From positions 8,495 through 35,750 of the forward strand of contig PDIM01010397.1 in NCBI GenBank assembly GCA_002811675.1: 27,256 nucleotides of DNA, read 5' to 3'. The DNA is from Ichthyosporea sp. XGB-2017a. Lineage: Eukaryota; Opisthokonta; Ichthyosporea. Within the stretch, counting starts at the first letter, position 1. Each line of letters starts with the position of its first letter. The position numbers were made by a program, and so were the translations under genes. Of this stretch, positions 9,207 to 17,139 are shown in pieces. A model generated the notes under the pieces. It ran no database searches. It saw only the letters and a list, made by a program, of their open reading frames with translations, and was not told the DNA's origin.

Positions 9207-11672
9207 TTATTCACCAACCATCTTTGATGTCATTCTTGCATACCAAGGCTGCTTACTTCCCTCCCCGTTCTTTTTTTCCTGATCCTTGAGCATAGCCAAA
9301 TCATGCGAAGTCTTTTGTCGAAGTGTTTCGGTCTCTGCCAATTTCAGTTTGGATATGGCAAGTTCCGTTTCTAGCTCTTTCACCTTTTTTTCCGCACTTA
9401 CTCTTCTATCATACTCTTCAACTTCGACCTCTTTGCCGTCGGACTTTAACAAGGCCTTTAAACGCGTCATTTCGTCGTTAAGCTCAGCTTTCTCCTTTTC
9501 AGATTTTACAGCCATTTCTTTAATAAGGTCTTTGAGGTCTGATATCGACTTCAAATGCTGCTTTAACTCCTCTTCATTATCAACGATAGCTTTTCGATAC
9601 ATATCCTTCACTTGCGCAACCTCGGCCTGAAGAGAATCTACATGAAGCTCTTTTTCGTGCACTTCATTCAAATGTCTTTCCTGTGACCGCAAAAGTTCGC
9701 TTTTAAGGACAGAAATTTCTTCATTTGCCTTGTCTACTTGCTGAAGAGAGGAAACTTTGTTCATGACAACTTCTTGTGCAAGATTGTCATTTTCACTTTC
9801 TAAGCGTGCATTTGTCTCCCGGAGTCGCTTGTTGGCTTTTTCTAGTCGTTTCAAAGGGTCCTCATCCTCCATCTGCTTGGCTTTCAAGGCGGCATACTCC
9901 TTCCGAAACCGTTTCAATTTCTTTGAGTTGATTTTGGTACTATATATCAATTCTAAGAGCTGGGACGAATCTTCACAGTAGCGCTTTGGGAGACTGATGC
10001 GAAAGAACTTTAATATTTCTTCAAATTCCAGCTTCATCAATAGATCTTGATTGTCTTTCAACAGGGACACAGCAATGGTGAAAATCATGTCTTCACCCTC
10101 GCATAAAAAGACATCCATAAGTTGAAATACCAAATCAAGAGGAAATTTAGCGGCAAATATGGTGAGGAACCACTGAGATGCATACATTTCCGTTTCAATC
10201 CCTTGTTGCACCAGGTGTGCATACAGAGAAGGCAGCATGTCATCAATGAGACACTCAAGTTGATAAAACTTCATTTTCAGTTCTTCCATACCCTGCATGA
10301 ACAGGAGGCGCATATGGTAATCGTACATAATTTTAACTAAAACAACAAAAGCTTCCTCTTCGGGCATGTGTAGTAAAAGTACGCCCCCTATAAACGATAT
10401 ACCCTGACAGTAACCTGTTTCCAAATCATAGTTAGCATAAGCTTTACTTATTTTGAACAAGGACTCCTGCCCCAATCCATTTTTTTCCTTAAAGTAATCG
10501 TTTGCCGGAAACGTTCTTTTAATGTCCCATGTAATAATCTTTTCGGAGCTACACTCTTGACTCACCAGAAAGGGATATTTTTTCTGCAAGTCGGTTGAAG
10601 AAGCATCCACTAGCAGTTGCCATAGACTACTTCTAAGAAGGTCAGGAATGCCTCTCGATTTTTTCCACAGATCAAAAACAACTTTCTTAGATTTCTTGCT
10701 GTCCCATGAAGCAATAACTTCTGCCCATTCATTAACGTATTTCTCCTCGTGGATTTCTTTGCGTACGTTACCCCGTCCCGATACGCACACTTCATCCGAT
10801 ACGGCGGAGCCCTTTCGGTTGGACAGACTGTTATTCCACTCAACTTGCTTCCATTCTGTAATTTCCAGCTTCCCTTCCCCTTCATTACTCGGATTTTTGA
10901 CTGTGACCTGATAACATTGCTTTGTGCAAGTAGTCTCCCCGTACTCTGAGTGCCAGCCAATCACCGTCGGATCACGAACATCGAAAAGCACAGGGAAGAC
11001 AGCCTCAATTTCGCCCTTCGCATTCTCAAACCCCAACCGTATTCGCACTGAGAAGGAGTATTCCATATCTATTGGTGACCCTCCTTGGGTACCGCTGTCA
11101 CCGGTCGATTGATCGTCCAACCCAAGACTGTACTCCTCCTGTGTTCCATCCCACTGACACAGCAACTCCATACCAATCTTTTTTTCCATTGCAGTGTCAC
11201 CATTAGTGACCGTAGTTGCCCACGCCTTCACCGGTGCCTTATTCCCTGGTCCCCATCCCAACATTTGATTTTCCTTATCTATACCATCATTCACCTCTCT
11301 TGTCAATGAGACGGTCCACCGCTTTTCATCAACTACCAATGTCTCATCTTGCACCAACACTGCGCAGCGCAGCTGCCTCTCCTGCCTACTCCTCAAAGTA
11401 AATGTGCATGGCTGCTCCGTGTTGACTAGTACAGGTACAAACTTTCGCACAGAGTCCTGTTCCAGAAAGCCCACTGTTATGTCGACCAAACAGCAACTTT
11501 CCTGTTCCACATCCGGTGTCAATTTTTCCATGGGCAGCGTCAAACTCTCCTTTGATATGTGGGAATCTTCTGAGAGATCCTCCTCCACTGCCTTTAACCA
11601 CTTTTCATGTTCCTCCACTTCACTAAGCTTGGGCCCATCGCCATTCCCCGAAGGAGATAGAACGTCCATCAT
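9207..11672 (-). CDS. RABGAP1-like TBC-domain Rab GTPase-activating protein
   Basis: TBC proteins switch off Rab GTPases by supplying an arginine and a glutamine in trans; RABGAP1 and its kin act at endosomes, Golgi and centrosomes. The intronless gene encodes 821 residues from the ATG at 11672 (a second ATG follows directly). Residues about 60-275 resemble the kinesin-like DUF3694 domain that precedes TBC in RABGAP1. The TBC domain spans about 335-560, with the arginine-finger motif ITWDIKRTFP (Arg386) and the glutamine-finger motif GYCQG (Gln423). YASQWFLTIFAAKFPLDLVF and FFRISLPKRY are close to human RABGAP1. The rest is a long coiled coil (about 595-800) ending in a PWYARMTS segment that aligns with the RABGAP1 C terminus. 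The N-terminal PTB (PID) domain of animal RABGAP1 is not seen, so the protein is shorter than the human one (about 1069). Catalytically intact by eye. Confidence 0.92.
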   Translation of the reverse strand: MMDVLSPSGNGDGPKLSEVEEHEKWLKAVEEDLSEDSHISKESLTLPMEKLTPDVEQESCCLVDITVGFLEQDSVRKFVPVLVNTEQPCTFTLRSRQERQLRCAVLVQDETLVVDEKRWTVSLTREVNDGIDKENQMLGWGPGNKAPVKAWATTVTNGDTAMEKKIGMELLCQWDGTQEEYSLGLDDQSTGDSGTQGGSPIDMEYSFSVRIRLGFENAKGEIEAVFPVLFDVRDPTVIGWHSEYGETTCTKQCYQVTVKNPSNEGEGKLEITEWKQVEWNNSLSNRKGSAVSDEVCVSGRGNVRKEIHEEKYVNEWAEVIASWDSKKSKKVVFDLWKKSRGIPDLLRSSLWQLLVDASSTDLQKKYPFLVSQECSSEKIITWDIKRTFPANDYFKEKNGLGQESLFKISKAYANYDLETGYCQGISFIGGVLLLHMPEEEAFVVLVKIMYDYHMRLLFMQGMEELKMKFYQLECLIDDMLPSLYAHLVQQGIETEMYASQWFLTIFAAKFPLDLVFQLMDVFLCEGEDMIFTIAVSLLKDNQDLLMKLEFEEILKFFRISLPKRYCEDSSQLLELIYSTKINSKKLKRFRKEYAALKAKQMEDEDPLKRLEKANKRLRETNARLESENDNLAQEVVMNKVSSLQQVDKANEEISVLKSELLRSQERHLNEVHEKELHVDSLQAEVAQVKDMYRKAIVDNEEELKQHLKSISDLKDLIKEMAVKSEKEKAELNDEMTRLKALLKSDGKEVEVEEYDRRVSAEKKVKELETELAISKLKLAETETLRQKTSHDLAMLKDQEKKNGEGSKQPWYARMTSKMVGE

Positions 11673-12404
11673 ATAAACAAAACAAAAAAAAAAGCCTTGA
11701 AATACAAGGATCACCAACAACAATCACGTACTCTATGTTCAATCTTTTATCCCCAACACAAATATTTCGTTTTAGACTTTCTGATTGATTTGATTTATAT
11801 GCCGCTTCGATTGCTCTCCTCTCATTAAAGTCTCCCGTCAACACGAAAGGCATCCGAATTAAAAGTGAACCAATCTTAAGACCCTCCCTTCCCCCTTCAA
11901 AGACAAAAAACAAGCAGAAGAAAAGCAGAGGAGATATTAAAGGTAAAGTGTAACTTCTAATGCAAGTTTTGCCCAACAAGACACAAAACAAACCACTTCT
12001 TTTAAACCCCTTTTCCATTGTCACCTTTCAGCTTCCCTGTGGATCGACGTATTCAAGAAACTGGACCTTTCAATAAAGTAGTCGTCCTAGAAATGAGTTA
12101 CTCTGTTTACCGTACTGCATGTGCAGTAGACCTTTTTACTTTTTGTTGCTTGGGGTTTCAGGTTGGGATGGGAAATGAATGTGGGTGCTATTTTGGACTT
12201 TGTACTACGCACATTATAAACTTAACTACAGGGATGGTTATCGTTTATTTACTAGGGGGCGTACAAGGCTGTTTCACGAAGAGACGTATCAAGGAAGAAG
12301 GAAGGGTTTTGGATTTTCTAAGTACAATGAGAAAGAAAAAGAGGGGAAAAGCCCTTGAAACGTTGCAGACTCTGTTTTTTTTTGCTTTTGTTTTTTCATT
12401 TACT
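11673..12404. other. Intergenic between INCENP and the RABGAP1-like gene
   Basis: Both neighbours are on the minus strand. This 732-bp stretch holds the INCENP 3' end, with a minus-strand AATAAA at about 12244-12249, and the promoter of the RABGAP1-like gene. Just before that ATG the transcript strand has a T-rich tract. Two overlapping open frames (11623-12024 minus, 12018-12455 plus) lack family features, and I do not treat them as genes. Confidence 0.4.
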
Positions 12405-14669
12405 TTAAAAACCGGGTTTCTTTTTCAAACTCACACCATTGCCATTGTTGGGTGAATCAAAGCTCAGTGCCCAGTGTGCAGAACTTGTTCGCTTGATGTA
12501 TCGAGGGGCCTTTTTGTTGGGAAACATTTTCTCCAAACTTGGGGATTCCACTTTTGGAAAAATGGCATCGGGGTCCACGTGCACCTGTGCCCGTATGGCA
12601 GCCTTGAGAGCCCCACTTTGGGCCCATTGAGGTATGCGCTTTTTTGGCGCCTCGTCATCATCGGTACTTTCATCACTGCGGATGTCACTAATGTCATAGT
12701 TTTCACTGGACCCATGGTGTGATCGGCGCCGAGGCTTTTCGGGGGTAACTTCGTATGAATCTATTTCAGATACAACTGCGGTGGGCAATGGCTGAGCTTG
12801 ATGGGATGGAGGGGAGGATGAAGTAGGAGTTTTAGTTTCATGTAAAGGTGGTTGCTGTTGTGATGAGGTTTTGGTAGTATTCAAAACCGGAATGTGGGAT
12901 GGCATTTGCCGATCATTTTCTGGAGGTGTAGAATCGGTTTTTTCTGACATTTTGACACCAAGCAAGAGGGCATGCTTTTCTCGCTCTCTCAGCTTTTGCA
13001 TCAAACATTTGCTCTTTTCATCCAACTCCTGTTTTCTTAACGCCCCGCCAACAGATTTACTCTTTTCTTCTTCCAAGCGCTTTTTCGTTTCTTCCAGTTT
13101 TTGTAGCTTTAGCTTCTTTGCTTCATTTTCCCGCTCAGCCTCTTCTTCCCTTTTCTTTGCCTTTGCCAGTTTCAATTCCTCTTCTGCCTTTGCCTTTAAG
13201 GAAGCTTCAACCTTAAGACGGATCTTCTTTGCAGCATCGATCTTGACCTGTTCCCTTTTACGACGACTTTCAGCCAATGCCGCCTGAAGCATTTTCTTTT
13301 GCTCTTTTTTCTTTTCTTCGGCCCTTCGCGCAGCGGCAGCCATCTTCAATACTTTCAGTTGAGGCTTTTTAACTTCTTGAGGAGGATGTAGCTGTGCCTT
13401 AGTCGCAATAAAGGTTTTTGTTGAAGTTGCCAAATTTCCTATCGGCTTCTTTGCTTCCTTTTCGGCTGAAACTTTTCTCTTTTTCTCGGAGCTCCTCTGT
13501 TCTTGAACGCCCTTTGCTGGTGTATTTTTGTTATTCAAACTCTTGCTAGCAGATTGATTTTCCAACGATCGCTTAGCGCTCAAACGAGCCGAGGACCGTT
13601 TCCTCGGAGGAGCACTATTGTCCTTTTGCTCAATTACCCCAGCTTGCTGTTCGTCTTGTACATTTTGCTCATCTTGAACAGTGTGTACAACTTCCACAAT
13701 ATGCTCATCTTCCACAATTTCCTTAGCTTCCACAATTTGATCCATTTCCACAGTTTGCTCAGCAACCTTTGACCCATCCAATACATTATGGTTTTCCTTT
13801 TCCGGCTCTCCCAATGTCTCTGGCTTTTCTTGACTCGCCTTTTCGGTGCTTTCTGGATCATCAATATTTTGTTCCTCTTGAATGTCTTTCCCCGAACAAT
13901 CATTGCTTGCATTCACTTCACCGGCCTTGATGCCCTCATTTTCGGTAGCTATTAGCCACCGTTTCTCAGTTTCATCTTGCTTTGTAGCAGATTCAAAAAC
14001 ATCTTTTGACATTGAGGCGTCGCTTTCTCCTTCCGAATATTCAGAGAATTCAGACACTTGTGATACCGATGTATCAGATGTCCTTCCCAGCTTTACCTTT
14101 TTCTTTTTCTTTTTTAGTGTGTTGCCAGGCTGTGTAGGAACTGACTCACCGGCAGATGAAGAAGACACGTTTGAGGCAGGATATCTGTGCTCTTTTCCAA
14201 TCAGCGCTTTCGTCTTTGCTATTTTCTGTGTGGTGGACAAAAGTGTCTTCTTCTTCTTTACAATGGTATTGTTATTATTGGCACCATCCGAGTAGTTGTT
14301 GATTTTGGCTATTCTGCTACTCACCCTTCGGTTTTGTTCTTCCACATTTTCATTCTCCTCATCCTCACTTTTAGGATTACTATTACTAACATTACTATTG
14401 CCACTGCTACTATTTACGTTGGGGGTGATGCGCTTCCGCTTCATTGATGGTGTTTTTGGCAGACACACATGCTGGAGAGGTTGCTGTTCCTGGCCCTCCC
14501 CTCCTCCCTGAACCCCCTCTAAAGTCTTTCGCATCTCCCCAGGTATTTCACTGAGCCAGGTCAGATGATCTTGAGCCACAGAAGAGCTAAACTCCAAAAT
14601 CTTCTTGTTGACGGAGTTGTGTAGTTTTTGCAGAATATGCTCCACTACATTGTGCGACTCTGTTTCCAT
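12405..14669 (-). CDS. INCENP: Inner centromere protein INCENP (chromosomal passenger complex scaffold)
   Basis: INCENP links the Aurora B kinase to survivin and borealin and directs the complex to centromeres and the spindle midzone. The intronless gene encodes 754 residues from the ATG at 14669; upstream in-frame codons lack an ATG. The N terminus (about 7-50, VEHILQKLHNSVNKKILEF...HLTWLSEI) fits the survivin/borealin-binding helix, followed by LPKTPSMKRKRI at about 70-81, like the KTPS...RR segment of animal INCENP. The middle is low-complexity Ser/Asn/Lys and acidic. Residues about 440-580 form a highly charged Ala/Glu/Lys helix (single-alpha-helix type). The C-terminal IN-box is at about 656-732 and contains YDISDIRSDESTDDDE, IPQWA and RYIKRTSSAHW; Thr728-Ser729-Ser730 is the expected Aurora phosphorylation site. 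A 22-residue basic tail follows. All diagnostic parts are present, so the call is strong. Confidence 0.95.
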   Translation of the reverse strand: METESHNVVEHILQKLHNSVNKKILEFSSSVAQDHLTWLSEIPGEMRKTLEGVQGGGEGQEQQPLQHVCLPKTPSMKRKRITPNVNSSSGNSNVSNSNPKSEDEENENVEEQNRRVSSRIAKINNYSDGANNNNTIVKKKKTLLSTTQKIAKTKALIGKEHRYPASNVSSSSAGESVPTQPGNTLKKKKKKVKLGRTSDTSVSQVSEFSEYSEGESDASMSKDVFESATKQDETEKRWLIATENEGIKAGEVNASNDCSGKDIQEEQNIDDPESTEKASQEKPETLGEPEKENHNVLDGSKVAEQTVEMDQIVEAKEIVEDEHIVEVVHTVQDEQNVQDEQQAGVIEQKDNSAPPRKRSSARLSAKRSLENQSASKSLNNKNTPAKGVQEQRSSEKKRKVSAEKEAKKPIGNLATSTKTFIATKAQLHPPQEVKKPQLKVLKMAAAARRAEEKKKEQKKMLQAALAESRRKREQVKIDAAKKIRLKVEASLKAKAEEELKLAKAKKREEEAERENEAKKLKLQKLEETKKRLEEEKSKSVGGALRKQELDEKSKCLMQKLREREKHALLLGVKMSEKTDSTPPENDRQMPSHIPVLNTTKTSSQQQPPLHETKTPTSSSPPSHQAQPLPTAVVSEIDSYEVTPEKPRRRSHHGSSENYDISDIRSDESTDDDEAPKKRIPQWAQSGALKAAIRAQVHVDPDAIFPKVESPSLEKMFPNKKAPRYIKRTSSAHWALSFDSPNNGNGVSLKKKPGF
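12474..12704 (-). other. IN-box (Aurora B binding and activating domain) of INCENP
   Basis: Codons 656-732 of INCENP. Key parts are the acidic YDISD...DESTDDDE lead-in, the IPQWA core that packs on the kinase N lobe, the KMF segment, and RTSS, whose phosphorylation completes kinase activation in animals. All are present and in order. Confidence 0.92.
13647..13766 (-). repeat. Degenerate hexapeptide repeat (VExxxI/T) inside INCENP
   Basis: Residues about 302-341 read as six- to seven-residue units such as VEMDQI, VEAKEI, VEDEHI, VEVVHT and VQDEQN. At DNA level the units share words such as the complement of TTCCACAATTT, so they arose by tandem duplication and then drifted. Acidic with a regular hydrophobic, which suggests an extended or coiled spacer. 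Confidence 0.7.
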
Positions 14670-15121
14670 CTTTTTCTCTCCGATTTTCAAGCTCAAAAAC
14701 AAAAACACTAGACACACAGGCTGCTCTTATCCTATCGGTGCTTCCCTCCCACACTTCTTTGCCTCTTCTTTAGGGTATATTACTCCTCAACGGTGATTAA
14801 TACCCTCTCACCCTGCTTCTTTATCTGCCTGCGTATATGGGGTTGCTAAATCACATAAACCTAAAAACTAAAACAAAAACAAAAAAAACCAAAGGTAAAA
14901 TCTTAAAGTTATATATAAAAAAAAAAGAACAGAAGAAAAATAAAAAAGAAAAAAAGGAAAAAAAGGAAAAAGGAAAAGGGCAGGTAAAAAAAGGAACGCA
15001 TCCTAGGGGCTAGGGCCCGGCCTCCTGGAAGGGCTGGAACCCTGAATTTTCTTTTTTCTTTTTTCTTGATTTTTTTGCGCGGGAAAAATTTTTTATTCGC
15101 AAGTCCGGACAAACCTGTTTT

Positions 15122-15212
<91 letters not shown>

Positions 15213-15307
15213 TTGTTTTTTTTTTTTTTTGTTTTTTTTCATTGTTTGCTAATTCGCTAATTCAAAGATATGTTCAAATACTGATCTATGACCAGTTTCA
15301 TTGGGGA
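14670..15307. other. INCENP upstream region passing into low-complexity DNA
   Basis: The first 200 bp is ordinary upstream DNA of INCENP. From about 14860 to 15000 it becomes A-rich with scattered G, then a short GC-rich island (about 15001-15045, with CCTAGG and GGGCCC palindromes), then T-rich. It ends in an 88-base uninterrupted T run and the N gap. Short frames here are homopolymer noise. The reliability of the bases next to the homopolymer is doubtful. Confidence 0.5.
15124..15239 (+). repeat. Poly-T tract (88 uninterrupted T, then T-rich)
   Basis: T runs without a break from 15124 to 15211, then continues to 15239 with only single G interruptions at 15212, 15215 and 15231. No retroposon body or target-site duplication is visible on either side, so a poly(A) tail of a minus-strand retroposon is not supported. 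Some of its length may be an assembly product. Confidence 0.8.
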
Positions 15308-16251
15308 NNNNNNNNNNNNNNNNNNNNNNNNNNNNNNNNNNNNNNNNNNNNNNNNNNNNNNNNNNNNNNNNNNNNNNNNNNNNNNNNNNNNNNNNNNNNN
15401 NNNNNNNNNNNNNNNNNNNNNNNNNNNNNNNNNNNNNNNNNNNNNNNNNNNNNNNNNNNNNNNNNNNNNNNNNNNNNNNNNNNNNNNNNNNNNNNNNNNN
15501 NNNNNNNNNNNNNNNNNNNNNNNNNNNNNNNNNNNNNNNNNNNNNNNNNNNNNNNNNNNNNNNNNNNNNNNNNNNNNNNNNNNNNNNNNNNNNNNNNNNN
15601 NNNNNNNNNNNNNNNNNNNNNNNNNNNNNNNNNNNNNNNNNNNNNNNNNNNNNNNNNNNNNNNNNNNNNNNNNNNNNNNNNNNNNNNNNNNNNNNNNNNN
15701 NNNNNNNNNNNNNNNNNNNNNNNNNNNNNNNNNNNNNNNNNNNNNNNNNNNNNNNNNNNNNNNNNNNNNNNNNNNNNNNNNNNNNNNNNNNNNNNNNNNN
15801 NNNNNNNNNNNNNNNNNNNNNNNNNNNNNNNNNNNNNNNNNNNNNNNNNNNNNNNNNNNNNNNNNNNNNNNNNNNNNNNNNNNNNNNNNNNNNNNNNNNN
15901 NNNNNNNNNNNNNNNNNNNNNNNNNNNNNNNNNNNNNNNNNNNNNNNNNNNNNNNNNNNNNNNNNNNNNNNNNNNNNNNNNNNNNNNNNNNNNNNNNNNN
16001 NNNNNNNNNNNNNNNNNNNNNNNNNNNNNNNNNNNNNNNNNNNNNNNNNNNNNNNNNNNNNNNNNNNNNNNNNNNNNNNNNNNNNNNNNNNNNNNNNNNN
16101 NNNNNNNNNNNNNNNNNNNNNNNNNNNNNNNNNNNNNNNNNNNNNNNNNNNNNNNNNNNNNNNNNNNNNNNNNNNNNNCTTTTTCATTGTTTGCTAATTC
16201 GCTAATTCAAAGAGAAGTTCAAAAACTGATCAAGGACCAGGGTCATTGGGG
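15241..16251 (+). repeat. 67-bp direct repeat bordering the gap
   Basis: Copies at 15241-15307 and 16185-16251 agree at 60 of 67 positions. All seven differences have T in the left copy and A or G in the right copy. The two copies lie exactly at the edges of the N run. Confidence 0.9.
15308..16178. other. Assembly gap (871 N)
   Basis: Unknown bases. The 67 bases to the left (15241-15307) and to the right (16185-16251) of the gap are copies of each other, which suggests that little or nothing is really missing; see findings. Confidence 0.99.
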
Positions 16252-16365
16252 AGTTAGGGATTAGAAGAGACAGACGAAGGATTTGGTCACAATAGTGGAA
16301 GAAGCCTCTTGTTTTTGTTCCTATTCATATTCTAGACGAGTACTCACCTGTAGACACACACCTGG

Positions 16366-16743
16366 ATGGCGAGTGTGGCAGAACCATTGTGTCAGTACAT
16401 TATCCTCCGCAAGGATCTCGCTCGAGCGCTCAACTGGCCCCTGGGAAGCATTGTAGCGCAGGGATGCCATGCAGCTGTAGCAGTACTCTTTGCCAATCCT
16501 GACCAACCATCTGTTGGGGAGTACACAAAGGACGAAAAGGCGAGGGACTCGATGCGAAAGGTGGTGCTGGAAGTGAAAGGAGAGAAGGAGCTATTGAAAC
16601 TTAGCAACGTCCTGGCAGAAAACAACATCATTTACAAGTTGTGGATAGAGCAACCTGAGAACTTTCCTACCTGCATTGCCACCATTCCCTACACAAAAAC
16701 CCAACTCGCCCCATTTCTAAAAAAATGTCAATTGTGCAAATAA
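16366..16743 (+). CDS. PTRHD1: Peptidyl-tRNA hydrolase domain-containing protein 1 (PTRHD1)
   Basis: The 125-residue single-exon protein belongs to the PTH2-like fold, which in bona fide PTH2 cleaves peptidyl-tRNA released from stalled ribosomes; PTRHD1 itself is poorly characterised, and human variants are linked to intellectual disability with parkinsonism. Seen: QYIILRKDLARALNWPLGSIVAQGCHAAVAVL, the PTH2 nucleic-acid-binding N-terminal motif in its PTRHD1 form, then MRKVVLEV, NNIIYKLWIEQPENFPTCIATIPY and a C-terminal FLKKCQL resembling human YLKKFRL. Length is close to the human core. The ATG at 16366 directly precedes the conserved start. AATAAA at 16854-16859 is the likely polyadenylation signal. 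It is transcribed away from INCENP across the gap region and converges on eIF4B. Confidence 0.93.
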   Translation: MASVAEPLCQYIILRKDLARALNWPLGSIVAQGCHAAVAVLFANPDQPSVGEYTKDEKARDSMRKVVLEVKGEKELLKLSNVLAENNIIYKLWIEQPENFPTCIATIPYTKTQLAPFLKKCQLCK

Positions 16744-17139
16744 TAATGTATAAATTTGTGAAAATCCTTTCCGGAAAGGGTGTTTTCCTCTTTTTATTGA
16801 TAATCTTCTCTTCCAATGCATTATCCCTCAAAAAATGTGCTGAATATCTTAAAAATAAAACTACAAGAACAAGAAAAACTTCTTTGCCATCTCAAACAAT
16901 GCAACAAACTGTTTTCCCCTTTTTCTCTTTCTCTCTCTTCAATCTCTCGCTAGCTTACACTATTCACGCGCTGTGTCCCTTTCCCTGATTATGATTTCCC
17001 CTTTCTTTAAAACAAAAAAAAACTACTCTAAAAATGTTAAACTCAATAAAAATGAAAAAGATTCATCTCCTTTTCTTTGCTTCCCACTCAATCCAAAAGT
17101 TAAAATAAAATAAATGCCTTCCATTGGAAAACAAAGAAT
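16744..17139. other. Intergenic between the convergent PTRHD1 and eIF4B genes
   Basis: Shared 3' region, 396 bp, AT-rich, with several AATAAA words on the plus strand (16854-16859 and further ones to about 17115). No conserved ORF. Confidence 0.4.

Noticed and set aside
11623-12024. 133-codon minus-strand frame upstream of the RABGAP1-like ATG
   Set aside because: It overlaps the start of the RABGAP1-like coding region in another frame and reads as homopolymer-derived Phe/Leu runs; more likely promoter and leader.
12018-12455. 145-codon plus-strand frame between the RABGAP1-like gene and INCENP
   Set aside because: It has no ATG at its start, overlaps the 3' end of INCENP on the other strand and shows no recognisable motif.
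15124-15239. Poly-T tract as the tail of a minus-strand retroposon
   Set aside because: No retroposon body, Pol III boxes or target-site duplication is visible. The 67-bp copies lie on the two sides of the N gap, not around the T run, and their mismatch bias points to sequencing error.
15242-16264. Long open frames across the N run
   Set aside because: They consist almost entirely of unknown bases.
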